A stretch of 64,000 nt of DNA from Syntrophotaleaceae bacterium (GCA_041390365.1 JAWKQB010000001.1:1054001-1118000), one strand, 5' to 3'; positions 51,475-60,949 are shown, numbered from the stretch's first letter. Notes: generated from the sequence alone by a model not told the origin. A program made the numbers and translations.

Positions 51475-51732
51475 TTTCTTGCTCCTTTGCTTAACCGTAG
51501 GCGGTCTCTTGGTGCAGTTGCATGTCGCATCGCTTCACCAGTCACCCGGTCTGCCTAATCGGCTTGGCACAGGTCCATTCGACATGTATCCGCACAAATT
51601 ATTTGGCTATGACGCTAGCATAGGGTATTTGACGAATCAAGAAAAAATTCCAATGGTCATATTTTTCGCAAACTGCCAAGTCCCTGAAATGTATAGCGAT
51701 GAACGGATCGCTGGTCCGGCGGGGATTTTCCC
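51475..51732 (-). other. Leader region of the cold-shock gene
   Basis: About 260 bp with no gene. By analogy with csp genes it may be a structured leader, but I cannot identify a conserved fold or a convincing promoter. Confidence 0.35.
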
Positions 51733-51761
51733 TTGACAATACAGGCATGAATTGGTAAAAG
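51733..51761 (+). promoter_or_regulatory. Promoter for tRNA-Gln
   Basis: Consensus TTGACA (51733-51738) with TAAAAG (51756-51761) 17 bp later, 13 bp before the tRNA. Confidence 0.7.
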
Positions 51762-51774
51762 TAGCGGCGTTTTT

Positions 51775-51848
51775 TGGGAGATCGTCTAGCGGCAGGACTG
51801 CGGACTCTGACTCCGTCAACCTAGGTTCGAATCCTAGTCTCCCAGCCA
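51775..51848 (+). tRNA. tRNA-Gln(CTG)
   Basis: A 74-nt tRNA with acceptor arms TGGGAGA and TCTCCCA, discriminator G and encoded CCA. The anticodon stem encloses CTCTGAC, giving CTG. The T-arm is CTAGGTTCGAATCCTAG. A weak U1-A72 pair is the glutamine identity feature. Confidence 0.96.
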
Positions 51849-51856
51849 GTTAAAAC

Positions 51857-51889
51857 AAGGGGTTATGGCGCGCGCCGTAACCCCTTTTC
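51857..51889 (+). terminator. Terminator after tRNA-Gln and target of the group II intron
   Basis: AAGGGGTTATGGC and GCCGTAACCCCTT form a perfect stem, followed by TTCGTTG and then the intron 5' end. Confidence 0.9.
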
Positions 51890-52352
51890 GTTGGTGCGCC
51901 AGGCATGGCGCGTAGCGCCTTGACTGGCGCTGTTCCGGTTGTTGTGGTGATAACCGGATGACTTGGGGTGTAAGTCCCCTGTGGACCCTGATGGCGGGAA
52001 CCACTAGCCGAACGGCAAGGGTGTCCACCGCGAGGTGGGATCTCGAAGGAAGCCGCAGGCAAACTCCCGGCCCGACGAACAGAAATCGACATGAGGCAGT
52101 CTCCATCCGGCGAGAAGGCCAACATCTTCAAAGCCCCATAGCCATCCGGGAGGGTGGGGCTGTAGATGCGGCGGGTATATGGGAGGAAGGTCACGCGCAT
52201 TACCCTGGGAGATCTGCCGATCTGCCTCGTGCTACCGGCGTCGAGAGGCGTCGGGACGGGTCGGCAGAAGTCAGCAGAGGCCATAGTAGCCGGGGTTGAC
52301 CATCCCGGTGAAGGGCCGAACACGAGGCGCCATTCAGGAGACTCGAATTTCG

Positions 52353-53750
52353 ATGACGATCGAAGAAGCAGAAGCCCTGATTGAGAGATCAGGGGCCGGG
52401 CCCGAGGGTAGCGACCGGAAGTCGCAAGAGTACGGCACAGGTGCGTCAAACGTCACGGCATGCCGGGAACCGTCCTGGACGGAAGCGGAGACGCGGCTGA
52501 TGGAAGAGGTTGTCAGTCGCGGCACATGATGGCGGCCTACGCACCGGTGGTTGGCAACAAGGGAGCCCCCGGCATCGACGGGATGCAGGTGAGCTGAAAG
52601 GGCTACCTGGTCAAGGAATGGCCGCGCATCAAGGAGGACCTGCTGAACGGAAGTTACCAGCCCCAGCCGGTGCGGAAGGTCGAGATACCCAAGCCCGGCG
52701 GCGGGATGCGCATGCTCGGCCTCCCCACGGTGCTGGACCGGCTCATTCAGCAGGCGCTGCATCAGGAGCTGATGCGGCTGTTCGATCCAGACTTCTCCAA
52801 GAGCTCCTACGGTTTCGACCCGGACGGAGCGCCCACCAGGCGGTACAAGCAGCCCGCAAGCATGTGGCCGAAGGGCGGCGGTGGGTGGTCGATATCGACC
52901 TGGAGAAGTTCTTCGACCGGGTCGGACACGACGTGCTTATGGCACGAGTGGCCCGCAAGGTCAAAGACCCCCGTGTACTGCGACTGATCCGCAGACTACC
53001 TGAGGGCCTGAGTGCTCGAAGGGGGGATCGTCTCGCCACGGGTGGAAGGGACGCCGCAAGGCGGCCCGCTCTCGCCGCTGTTGTCGAACATCCTGCTTGA
53101 CGAGTTCGACAAGGAACTGGAGAGGCGCGGCCACGCCTTCTGCCGTTATGCCGATGATTGCAACATTTACGTGCGCAGTCGGCAATCGGCGGAGCGGGTC
53201 ATGGCTTCGCTGATCCAGTTTTCGAACAGCGGCTGAAACTCAAGGTCAACCGCGTCAAAAGCGCCGTTGGCCGCCCCTGGGAGAGAACCTTTCTGGGTTA
53301 CAGGATGACCTTTCACAAGAAACCGCGGCTCAAGGTATTGAAGGCTCTGTGAAACGGTTCAAGGCCAACCTCAGAGAGCTCTTTCGTCGGGGAAGGGGAC
53401 ACAGCCTCAAACGGGTCATCGAAGAGTCCACCCCGAAACTGCGGGGATGGATCGTCTACTTTCGGCTGGCGGAAGTCAAAGGCATCTTCGAAGAACTGGA
53501 TAGCTGGGTCAGGCGGAAACTACGCTGCATTCTGTGGCGGCAGTGGAAGCGCTCTTTTACGCGGGCCAGGAATTTGATGCGGCGGGGATTGTCGGAACTC
53601 AGAGCATGGAGGTCGGCTCAAAACGGGCGAGGCCCCTGGTGGAATGCAGGAGCCTCGCACATGCACGATGCGTTTCGAAAATCCTTCTTCGATAAACTGG
53701 GGCTGATCTGCTTGGTAGACAGTCTCAGACGCTTTCAGAGTGCTTTGTGA
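52353..53750 (+). pseudogene. ltrA: Group II intron reverse transcriptase/maturase, multiply frameshifted
   Basis: The pieces lie in several frames. MTIEEAEALIERS opens at 52353. After a shift near 52520 comes NKGAPGIDGMQVS, a TGA at 52595-52597, and KEDLLNGSYQPQPVRKVEIP. After about 52830 the frame changes to GRSAHQAVQAARKHV and VVDIDLEKFFDRVGHD. After about 53010 it changes to RVEGTPQGGPLSPLLSNILL and the catalytic YADD. Two further shifts follow (about 53220 and 53345), before a maturase tail with KLRGWIVYFRLAEVKG and the terminal HDAFRKSFFDKLGL. A complete protein can be pieced together, so decay is by small indels. Confidence 0.88.
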
Positions 53751-53818
53751 ACCGCCGTGTACGGAACCGTACGCACGGTGGTGTGGGAGGACGGCGGGGG
53801 TGACCCCGCCTCCTACCC
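53751..53818 (+). ncRNA. Group II intron domains V and VI
   Basis: Domain V (53751-53782) has arms ACCGCCGTGTACG and CGTACGCACGGTGGT with a GAAC tetraloop-like turn and the usual two-base bulge. Domain VI (53785-53818) has GGGAGGACGGCGGGG paired with CCCCGCCTCCTACCC. Both arms look intact, unlike the protein. Confidence 0.75.
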
Positions 53819-53821
53819 GAT

Positions 53822-54308
53822 CCAGATTACTCCAGTAAATGCTTGTTGCAAGTCTGCTGGACCAACGGCACATCCCCGCACGCGATCTGCTTCTCCGCGA
53901 CCATTCTGATCTCCTGAAGTAATCAAGTAGTAGTCCAGGACCATAGATAACTCCCGATCACAAATACCATCTATTTCAGAAAAATGGGGTTTCCTCTCCT
54001 TTGACTTTTTCTCGGCAAGGTAAAATTTTTCCAATTATCGTATTGCGCAAATTCATTGGCGTGCTATTTTTCTTAAAAAGAATTTAAATATTGAACATCT
54101 TCCAGTCCGGTTTCTTGGGAAATAAGTTGGATATCCAGCGCTATTTTCCCTGGCTGGTCGATCACCTGAAACTGATCTCCTGGTGTTAGGACTCCAGGCA
54201 TTTGTCTGTTTGTGCATTTTCAAAAGTTTATCCCTGCAATCATTACCTGATAGCTGAGTGATTTGAATCATAGGGTGCGAAGTCTTTTGCCGTGAAATGG
54301 GGACTATT
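53822..54308. other. About 490 bp without a recognisable gene
   Basis: On the minus strand a short coding-like piece, MVAEKQIACGDVPLVQQTCN, ends near 53830, next to the intron. It may be the tail of a gene cut by older rearrangements. Nothing else is supported. Confidence 0.35.
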
Positions 54309-54767
54309 ATGCTACTTAAACTGGTAATGTTGTTTTCCATTCTACTTGCTTCCTGCCTTTCTGCTTATGGTGGATGGTTTACGGACCATACCAATTTGGA
54401 ATACAACATAACTTTTGCGCCGCCGCACAATGAGCCGGTGGTTGGTGACAGGGTGGCGCGATACAGAGTGCAGCTTCGCCCCAGCGTTGAATTCAAATAC
54501 TTCCGCTACAATCTTAAAATCGACGCCTGGGCTTGCAACACCTGGCAAAGCAATGACGTGATCGGTAATGGCGGAGACGCCTGGGACAATTCGGACTACT
54601 CCATCGAAAAATGGCGTATCGGTTTCACCCACCGGGCGGAAGCTGGGCCGAAAATTATTCACCTTTTTACCGAGTATTATGTGCCATACGACAACGATTC
54701 CTGGGGTGGACACGGCATGGAGCGGCATTATTATTGGCTGGTCGGTTTCGGTGGCAAGTTCTGGTGA
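54309..54767 (+). CDS. Putative lipoprotein or outer-membrane protein
   Basis: A 152-residue exported protein with an N-terminal hydrophobic stretch (MLLKLVMLFSILLASCLSAY) containing the lipobox-like LLASC. The mature part alternates aromatic and polar residues (LEYNITFAPPHNEP, YRVQLRPSVEFKYFRYNLKI) and ends WLVGFGGKFW, an aromatic C-terminus typical of beta-barrels. I do not recognise the family. An ATG 12 bp upstream is an alternative start. A terminator follows 28 bp later. Confidence 0.6.
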   Translation: MLLKLVMLFSILLASCLSAYGGWFTDHTNLEYNITFAPPHNEPVVGDRVARYRVQLRPSVEFKYFRYNLKIDAWACNTWQSNDVIGNGGDAWDNSDYSIEKWRIGFTHRAEAGPKIIHLFTEYYVPYDNDSWGGHGMERHYYWLVGFGGKFW

Positions 54768-54795
54768 AACCGGACAAGAGCCGTGCTGCAACGGA

Positions 54796-54820
54796 GTGGG
54801 GCGAAAGCTCCACTTTTTTT
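54796..54820 (+). terminator. Terminator after the putative lipoprotein
   Basis: GTGGGGC and GCTCCAC stem with GAAA loop and a T7 tail. Confidence 0.75.
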
Positions 54821-55002
54821 ATATGGATGTTTGACCGATCACTTGTGGCGATCCATCAATTTTTATATGGTGAAGGCAGGCCTCTTTTCACCCCTTTTCC
54901 CATTGACAACAATTCGCGAATATTGTTTAAATGCGCCCCTGAAAAGCTCGAAAAACAACTTGGCGGACCTATCTAAGACACTACTTTTGGGGAGATCGCA
55001 TA

Positions 55003-56307
55003 GTGAATTCGCTGGCCCAAGAATTGAACGATGACCTGAAACGGTACTGTCCTGCCATTCTGGAAATGCTTTCCACCCTGGGCAAGGAGCTTTACTTTCC
55101 CAAGGGGATCCTGAGCCAATCTGCCGAAGCTAAGGAAAAGGCTCATCGCTTCAATGCGACGATCGGCATCGCGACAGAAAATTCAGGGCCGATGTATCTT
55201 TCCTGCATGCATGAAAAGCTGACCGGATACGATCCCAAAGACATCTATCCCTATGCTCCTCCCGCCGGCAAACCAGAGCTTCGCAACCTTTGGCAGAAGA
55301 AGATGCTGCGGGAAAACCCGTCCATGGAAGGCAAATTTTTCAGCCGGCCGATTGTGACCAACGCTCTGACTCACGGCCTGTCGATTGTTGCCGACCTTTT
55401 TGTCGATCCGGGGGATCACGTTCTTCTTCCAGACAAGATGTGGGGCAATTACAATCTGACTTTCGCTGTTCGGAGGGGAGGAGTGGTTCGGACCCATCCG
55501 ACCTTTACCGCTTCCGGCGGATACAATGTTGAGGCTTTCGAAAAGGCTCTTGCCGAAACCGCAAGGCAGCGGGGGAAGGCCGTCGTACTGCTGAATTTCC
55601 CCAACAATCCAAGCGGATATACCCCTACCGTTAGTGAGGGGGAGGCCCTGGTGGATGCCATACTGCGGCAGGCCGAGAGCGGATGCAACATCGTTGCGGT
55701 GACGGACGACGCCTATTTCGGGCTTTTCTACGAGGATACCCTGAAGGAATCGCTTTTCGGCCGCCTCGCCAACAGGCATCCGCGTCTGCTGGCGATCAAA
55801 CTGGACGGCGCCACCAAGGAAGAGTTCGCCTGGGGGTTCCGGACGGGGTTCATAACCTATGCCGGCGGCCTGGCAGAGGAACCGGCGCCGGTACTGAATG
55901 CTTTGGAGAAAAAGACCCTGGGTATCATCCGCGGCACCATTTCCAACTGTCCCCATCCGTCCCAGACGTTCGTCATCGAGGCGCTCCGCTCTCCCCTTTT
56001 CATTCAGGAAAAGCAGGAGAAGTTCGAAATCCTGAAGCGACGGGCTCTCTGTACGAAACAGGTGCTTCTTGAGGGAGATTTTGCTGATGCCTGGGAGTTT
56101 TATCCCTTTAATTCCGGCTATTTCATGTGCCTGAAACTGAAACGGGTTGATGCCGAAGTGTTACGCCTGCACCTTCTGGAAAAGTACGGGGTCGGGACAA
56201 TTTCGATCAACCGGACCGATCTGCGCATTGCTTTTTCCTGTATCGCCGAAGAGGATCTGCCGGAACTGTTCAACATCATTCATCGTGCCGTTCAGGACCT
56301 GTCCTGA
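55003..56307 (+). CDS. PLP-dependent aminotransferase, class I/II
   Basis: A 434-residue fold-type I aminotransferase. NFPNNPSGYTPT, AVTDDAYFGLFYEDT and LDGATKEEFAWGFRTGFITY are the typical asparagine, aspartate and PLP-lysine regions; the lysine is in GATKEEF. The GTG start at 55003 follows GGGGAGATCGCATA. The N-terminal 100 residues are longer than in aspartate aminotransferase. The substrate is unknown; family members with this layout act on amino acids or phosphorylated amino acids. Confidence 0.85.
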   Translation: MNSLAQELNDDLKRYCPAILEMLSTLGKELYFPKGILSQSAEAKEKAHRFNATIGIATENSGPMYLSCMHEKLTGYDPKDIYPYAPPAGKPELRNLWQKKMLRENPSMEGKFFSRPIVTNALTHGLSIVADLFVDPGDHVLLPDKMWGNYNLTFAVRRGGVVRTHPTFTASGGYNVEAFEKALAETARQRGKAVVLLNFPNNPSGYTPTVSEGEALVDAILRQAESGCNIVAVTDDAYFGLFYEDTLKESLFGRLANRHPRLLAIKLDGATKEEFAWGFRTGFITYAGGLAEEPAPVLNALEKKTLGIIRGTISNCPHPSQTFVIEALRSPLFIQEKQEKFEILKRRALCTKQVLLEGDFADAWEFYPFNSGYFMCLKLKRVDAEVLRLHLLEKYGVGTISINRTDLRIAFSCIAEEDLPELFNIIHRAVQDLS

Positions 56308-56335
56308 AGTTCCTGTTTGAGCCTTTTTCAGATAT

Positions 56336-56364
56336 GGCCCGCCCGGTGCGGGCCTATCTTTTTT
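56336..56364 (+). terminator. Terminator after the aminotransferase
   Basis: GGCCCGC and GCGGGCC stem with CTATCTTTTTT tail. Confidence 0.85.
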
Positions 56365-56393
56365 GAACCGGCCAATAGCGTTTCGGAGAGGGC

Positions 56394-57707
56394 ATGTTCA
56401 CCCCTCGTTCCTGCCTGCAGCGTTTGATTCTCGTGCGATTGGGTCAACTGGCGGCGAAAGAGCCGTGTTACCTGGTTGGAGGCGCCGTGCGCGACGTTCT
56501 GGCGGGGCGGATGGGGGCGGACCTCGATTTCGCTTTCCCCGCCGATCCTACCCCGATAGCCAGGCAATTGGCCGAAACCCTGGGAGGACACTGGTTTTTT
56601 CTTGATGAAGAACGACGGCAGAGCCGGGTGGTGATCCGGGACGGGGAGAAAGGCGACATGACCTGTGATCTTTCTCCGTTCCGCAGCGACTCGCTGTTCG
56701 AAGACCTGAAGCTGCGCGATTTCACCATCAACGCGATGGCCTTCCCCCTTGGTGAAGACGGATCTCTTGGAGTTCTTTACGATCCCCTGAGCGGCAGAGA
56801 GGACCTGCAAAAAAAGCTGCTCCGAATCTGTTCCCCCTCGGTGCTGCAGGATGATCCGCTGCGTGTCCTGAAGGGGATTCGCCACTGCCTGACCCATGGG
56901 CTGGCCATCGAATCGAACACCCTGCACGCAATGAGGGCGGCTTCCAGCCTGTTGTCCCAGGTAGCGCCCGAACGGATTCGTGACGAGCTTTTCGGTATCC
57001 TTTCAGCAGGTTCCGTGGAGCGAGGGATCCGTTTAATGCAGGAGTTGAAGATCCTGACCCTGCTGCTGGGATCCTCGCCCGTTGGGAAAGATTACAGGCA
57101 GGGGATAAAGCTGATCAGGCAGGCCGAAACCTGGTTGGCAGCGCTGGACTGTAATCCGCAGGCACCTCGCGCCAGAGAGCTGGCGAAGGCAAAAATCGAA
57201 TCCGATATCGGGCGTGATCTTGTTTTAAAACTGGGGGCTCTCTTGAAAGGCTACGGAACAAAAGATTCAGCCTCGGTCCTGGACAGGTTGCGCTGCAGCC
57301 GGCGGCTGCAGGATACGGGGAGGGCGTTTCAAGAGCTTTCGGGTCAACTTTTCGGTGAATTTCTGTCCCTGAGGTGCGGTCGGAGGGGCCGAGCGCTGTG
57401 GCTGGCCGCTCTTGGCCCCGATCCGGTTGCCTGCCTCCTGTTTCTTGCTGTCCTTGGGGGGGGAGAAGGAATCCATAAAATCGATGCGGTGGAACAAGGC
57501 TGTGAGGACCTGCACGCCTGCCTCGTCGAGGGGCGGATTCCCGATCTGGTGGACGGACAATGGCTGCAAAGGCACGTGGGTTTAGAGCAGGGGCCCGAAG
57601 TGGGTCGTGCCCTGGCTGCCCTGCGGCATGAGGAGATTGCGGGCCGGGTTAACAACCGGCAGGAGGCGGAACTGTTTCTGCAGTCCTTCCGTGAAAAAAA
57701 CCGTTGA
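56394..57707 (+). CDS. CCA-adding enzyme / poly(A) polymerase-family nucleotidyltransferase
   Basis: A 437-residue class II nucleotidyltransferase. The N-terminus has YLVGGAVRDVLAGRMGADLD followed by FAF, with the two metal-binding aspartates in ADLDFAF. RDFTINAMAF and the DDPLRVLKGIRHC motif are also typical. The C-terminal half is a helical tRNA-binding region. It could be a full CCA enzyme, an A-adding or CC-adding enzyme, or a poly(A) polymerase; sequence inspection does not decide. The tRNA-Gly promoter overlaps its stop codon. Confidence 0.85.
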   Translation: MFTPRSCLQRLILVRLGQLAAKEPCYLVGGAVRDVLAGRMGADLDFAFPADPTPIARQLAETLGGHWFFLDEERRQSRVVIRDGEKGDMTCDLSPFRSDSLFEDLKLRDFTINAMAFPLGEDGSLGVLYDPLSGREDLQKKLLRICSPSVLQDDPLRVLKGIRHCLTHGLAIESNTLHAMRAASSLLSQVAPERIRDELFGILSAGSVERGIRLMQELKILTLLLGSSPVGKDYRQGIKLIRQAETWLAALDCNPQAPRARELAKAKIESDIGRDLVLKLGALLKGYGTKDSASVLDRLRCSRRLQDTGRAFQELSGQLFGEFLSLRCGRRGRALWLAALGPDPVACLLFLAVLGGGEGIHKIDAVEQGCEDLHACLVEGRIPDLVDGQWLQRHVGLEQGPEVGRALAALRHEEIAGRVNNRQEAELFLQSFREKNR

Positions 57708-57732
57708 CAAAACCAGGCCCGGTTCCTAGAAT
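57704..57732 (+). promoter_or_regulatory. Promoter for tRNA-Gly, overlapping the previous stop codon
   Basis: TTGACA (57704-57709) and TAGAAT (57727-57732), 17 bp apart, with the -35 overlapping the stop codon of the upstream gene. Confidence 0.85.
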
Positions 57733-57746
57733 TGCGGCTCTGATCG

Positions 57747-57821
<75 letters not shown>

Positions 57822-57828
57822 AAATGCA

Positions 57829-57865
57829 GGGGTCTGCGAGTTTTCGCCGACCCCTTTCTGTTTTT
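57829..57865 (+). terminator. Terminator after tRNA-Gly
   Basis: GGGGTCTGCGA and CGCCGACCCC stem, then TTTCTGTTTTTT. Confidence 0.8.
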
Positions 57866-57985
57866 TCGATCCCCTTCGTCGAGGACTTTGGCCAGAAGGA
57901 ATGTTTTTGACTGTCGCCCGTCCTTAAGATATTCTTCTGAACCTTACCCGTTGGCAACAGATTCCCTGCAGGAAAATAGAGTACA

Positions 57986-58219
57986 ATGGAGAAAAAACGA
58001 TTGGTGGTGGTCATGGGAAATGGGAGGCGGGGCCGGAACCAGTCTCCGGAGGTCGAACTGAGATGCCCGCAATGCCGCAAAAAAACGGCGTGGGGAAACA
58101 ATCCCTATCGGCCGTTCTGCAGTTTCCGATGCCGTTCTCTCGATCTGGGTGCCTGGGTGGAGGAGGAATACCGGGTTCCCGGGGAATCGGCAAAGGACAC
58201 CGAATCTTCTGAAGAATAG
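57986..58219 (+). CDS. yacG: Zinc-binding DNA gyrase inhibitor YacG
   Basis: A 77-residue YacG-family protein. The zinc site is CPQCRKKTAW ... FCSFRCRSLDLGAWVEEEYR, with all four cysteines. YacG binds gyrase B in other bacteria. An internal ATG at 58013 (MGNGRRGRNQ) is a possible alternative start; neither has a strong ribosome-binding site. Confidence 0.9.
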   Translation: MEKKRLVVVMGNGRRGRNQSPEVELRCPQCRKKTAWGNNPYRPFCSFRCRSLDLGAWVEEEYRVPGESAKDTESSEE

Positions 58220-58252
58220 TCATAAAAACAAATAGTTGAAGGGTTAAATTTA

Positions 58253-58624
58253 ATGTACTATCTCACTGTACACAGCCATTTTGCCGCCGCTCACAATCTC
58301 ATCAACTACCAGGGGGATTGTGAGAACCTTCACGGCCATAACTGGAAAGTCGAAGTGACCGTTTCCGCCAGGGAACTCAATACCGCCGGCCTCGGAATCG
58401 ATTTCAAGATTCTGAAGAAGGAAACCAACCGGATTCTTGACGAGCTTGATCATAAGTACTTGAACGAACTCGACCCGTTCCGGGATCAGAGCCCTTCTTC
58501 GGAAAATATTGCCCGTTTTCTGTTCGAACAGTTGGGTGCGTCCCTCGACAGCCAGAACGTGGCGGTGAAAAAAGTCACCGTTTGGGAATCCGAATATGCC
58601 TGTGCCAGTTATGCCAAAGATTGA
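58253..58624 (+). CDS. queD: 6-carboxy-5,6,7,8-tetrahydropterin synthase
   Basis: A 123-residue QueD of the tunnelling-fold family, second step of queuosine precursor synthesis. Zinc histidines are in HFAAAHNL and LHGHNWKV, the catalytic cysteine region is GDCENLHGH and a later glutamate is in VTVWESEYA. Length is full. It overlaps queE. Confidence 0.95.
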   Translation: MYYLTVHSHFAAAHNLINYQGDCENLHGHNWKVEVTVSARELNTAGLGIDFKILKKETNRILDELDHKYLNELDPFRDQSPSSENIARFLFEQLGASLDSQNVAVKKVTVWESEYACASYAKD

Positions 58625-59357
58625 GGGGCAGCTCCTGGAGGTTTTCTCCTCCATTCAGGGAGAGGGGGTTCTGGTCGGTTGCCGGCAGATCTTTGTTCGA
58701 ATGGCCCTGTGCAATCTCAGCTGCCGCTATTGCGACACCCCGGTATCAGCGAAGGAGTCCTGCCGCATCGAGGATGCGCCGGGCTCCGGGAATTTTCGGG
58801 ACGTGGGGAACCCCGTGTCCCTTGAGGTGCTGACAGCCATACTTGCGGACTGGACCGCCCGCAGCCGGGGCCTGCACCATTCCATCAGCCTCACGGGAGG
58901 GGAGCCTTTGATGCAGAGCGAAGTTCTGGTCTCCTGGCTGCCGGTGATAAAAAGAATACTCCCCGTGCATCTGGAGACCAACGGCACCCTTCCCGAAGCA
59001 CTGGAACCCATCCTGACCTATCTGGAATGGATTTCCATGGATATAAAGCTGGCCTCCCAGACCGGACAGGAGACTCCTTGGAAGATCCATGAGGAATTTC
59101 TGCGACTGGCCAGGAAAACCTGCTGCGCGGTGAAGGCCGTGGTCGGCGAAAATACTCCTGTTGCCGAAATCGAACAGGCAGCCGCCTTGATGCACCGGGC
59201 CGCCCCAGAGACCCTGCTGATCCTGCAACCGGTTACGGAATCCGGCAGGGTGGGCATATCCGCCCCCGTGCTGCTGGAGCTCCAGGCCGCCGCTGCAAAG
59301 ATACACCCCATGGTGCGCGTCATCCCCCAGACCCATCACTTCATCGGCCTGCCTTAG
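58611..59357 (+). CDS. queE: 7-carboxy-7-deazaguanine synthase
   Basis: A 248-residue radical-SAM enzyme making the deazaguanine core for queuosine from the QueD product. The cluster motif is CNLSCRYCDTP (CxxxCxxC), and SIQGEGVLVGCRQIFVR and SLTGGEPLMQ are characteristic. An in-frame ATG at 58596 is an alternative start; both overlap the end of queD, so the two genes are translationally coupled. queC and queF are not in the window. Confidence 0.94.
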   Translation: MPKIEGQLLEVFSSIQGEGVLVGCRQIFVRMALCNLSCRYCDTPVSAKESCRIEDAPGSGNFRDVGNPVSLEVLTAILADWTARSRGLHHSISLTGGEPLMQSEVLVSWLPVIKRILPVHLETNGTLPEALEPILTYLEWISMDIKLASQTGQETPWKIHEEFLRLARKTCCAVKAVVGENTPVAEIEQAAALMHRAAPETLLILQPVTESGRVGISAPVLLELQAAAAKIHPMVRVIPQTHHFIGLP

Positions 59358-59486
59358 CTATTGGAGGGTTGTGACCAGGACTGGTAGTGCGTTCCGCAAA
59401 ACCCCCTGTGACTTGCGATAGCGGCTTTCAGCCGGGATGATTTGCCGGGCAGGTCGCGCAAAAAAGGGTTTTTTTAAATTTTTTAT

Positions 59487-59617
59487 CCAAATCGAAATCG
59501 GGATCGAAATCGGTCTTTGGCTCTGAATTTTTGCTTGGATAGCAAAATCCCAATGACCGGAAACAGGAACCAAAAGGCTAACCCCCGATTTCGATTGCGA
59601 TTTCGATTTGAAAAAAC
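59487..59617. repeat. Hexamer palindrome, copy 6
   Basis: The left arm (59487-59513) is CCAAATCGAAATCGGGATCG then AAATCGG. The right arm (59582-59610) is CCCCCGATTTCGATTGCGAT then TTCGATTTG. The spacer of about 70 bp has no gene. It fills the 370-bp gap between queE and the creatininase-family gene. Confidence 0.8.
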
Positions 59618-59727
59618 CATAAGTATTTCATAGTGGGCTAAAAAACAGGATTCGTGTTAAAGCCAGGGACTTGGCTTTGCCCCTGGACCAGGGACCGGTG
59701 ACCGCTTTTAAATCAGGAGGAAGCTTG

Positions 59728-60447
59728 ATGATCATTGAAGAAATGACCATGCCGGAATTCATCGAGGGCCTGGAAAAAACCCGGACCGTTTTGATACCCT
59801 TCGGTTCCACTGAAGAGCATGGTCCCCATCTTCCGCTGTCGACGGATACCCTACATGCCGTGGAGGTGGGGCGCAAGCTGGCTGGCAGGCGAAATATTTT
59901 CGTGGCACCTCCAATCCCCTACGGCGTCTGTCGATCCACCTCCCGACATCCGGGCACGATCAGTATCGGCACGGCCACTCTGCGCGCGCTCGTGATCGAT
60001 ATCGTTTGTTCCCTTTATGCACAGGGTCTGCGCAATTTCATTCTGCTCACCGGGCATGCCGGCGGTACCCATTCCGCCATGTTGACCGACGGCGGGGAAG
60101 AATTACTGGAACGGTTTCCTGATCTGCGCGTGGCGGTTCTGACCGAATTCATGCTGGCAGCCAGGGAAGGGAAGGGGCTGATCGAAACACCGGGCGACTC
60201 TCATGCCGGGGAGATCGAGACCTCGCGGATTCTGCACTCCCACCCCCACCTCGTAAAAGGCGCCGCGAATGAGGAGTACCCGGAATTTCCCATGGGGATA
60301 CTGGTTCGGGACAAACGAAAGTTCTGGACCGGAGGGGTATGGGGCGACCCCACGAAGGCTACGGCTGCCAAGGGGAAGGCTCTGGAGGAGCTGGTGGTCA
60401 TGACCCTGGATCAATTCGTTTCCCGTTTTGAGGAATGGAAGGAGTAG
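59728..60447 (+). CDS. Creatininase-family amidohydrolase
   Basis: A 239-residue metal-dependent amidohydrolase. The metal motif STEEHGPHLPLSTDT, the RHPGTISIGTATL stretch, LTGHAGGTH and DSHAGEIETS are those of the creatininase family. The ATG at 59728 follows AGGAGGAAGCTTG; the longer frame from 59671 is unsupported. The family includes creatininase, mycofactocin and formamidopyrimidine hydrolases; no partner here shows the substrate. Confidence 0.9.
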   Translation: MIIEEMTMPEFIEGLEKTRTVLIPFGSTEEHGPHLPLSTDTLHAVEVGRKLAGRRNIFVAPPIPYGVCRSTSRHPGTISIGTATLRALVIDIVCSLYAQGLRNFILLTGHAGGTHSAMLTDGGEELLERFPDLRVAVLTEFMLAAREGKGLIETPGDSHAGEIETSRILHSHPHLVKGAANEEYPEFPMGILVRDKRKFWTGGVWGDPTKATAAKGKALEELVVMTLDQFVSRFEEWKE

Positions 60448-60455
60448 AGGAAGGT

Positions 60456-60944
60456 TCACCTGTTCAAGAACTTGCGGGCCAGTGCCGCCTTGACGCAGGG
60501 AGGGACGAAAGGATCGATCCTGCCGTCCATTGAGGCGACCTCCTTGACAATCGAGGAACTGAGATAGGCATAAGAAACCGAGGTCATCATGAACAGGGTT
60601 TCCATATTCGGATTCATGCTGTGGTTCATCTGGGCCAGCTGAAACTCATTTTCGAAATCGGAAACGGCGCGCAATCCCCGCAGGACAACCCGCGCCCCCT
60701 TTCCGGCCATGTAGTTGACCAGCAGCCCGCTGAAGGAATCGACCTCGACCTGCGGGTAGTCCCTGACCGCTTCCCGGATCAGGTCCAGCCGTTCCTCGAT
60801 ACTGAACAGTCCGCGCTTGCTGGCATTCTGGGCGACAGCGACGATCAATCGGTCAAAGATATCCAGGCCCCGCAGAATAATGTCGAGGTGCCCATTGGTG
60901 ATGGGATCGAAGGATCCGGGATAGACGGCAATACTTTTTTCCAT
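60456..60944 (-). CDS. coaD: Phosphopantetheine adenylyltransferase
   Basis: A 162-residue CoaD, fourth enzyme of coenzyme A synthesis. YPGSFDPITNGHLDI contains the nucleotidyltransferase HxGH-type motif (TNGHLDI), and VVLRGLRAVSDFENEFQLAQ and YAYLSSSIVKE are typical. It lies 5 bp after rsmD on the same strand, a common arrangement. Confidence 0.97.
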   Translation of the reverse strand: MEKSIAVYPGSFDPITNGHLDIILRGLDIFDRLIVAVAQNASKRGLFSIEERLDLIREAVRDYPQVEVDSFSGLLVNYMAGKGARVVLRGLRAVSDFENEFQLAQMNHSMNPNMETLFMMTSVSYAYLSSSIVKEVASMDGRIDPFVPPCVKAALARKFLNR

Positions 60945-60949
60945 GGCAA

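Larger units (their letters stand above)
51894..53821 (+). mobile_element. Group IIC intron inserted behind the tRNA-Gln terminator
   Basis: The element begins GTGCGCC at 51894, fitting the GTGYG 5' end of group II introns, and ends CTCCTACCCGAT at 53821. The 5' half includes structured ribozyme sequence; domains V and VI are at the 3' end. It sits 4 bp after the T-rich end of a terminator, the known target preference of class C introns. Its encoded reverse transcriptase is broken by frameshifts and a stop codon, so it cannot move by itself, although the ribozyme core may still fold. Length about 1.93 kb is normal for the class. Confidence 0.88.

Noticed and set aside
58219..58253. A preQ1 riboswitch before queD
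   Set aside because: Only 33 bp separate yacG and queD, too little space, and no pseudoknot-like sequence is seen.
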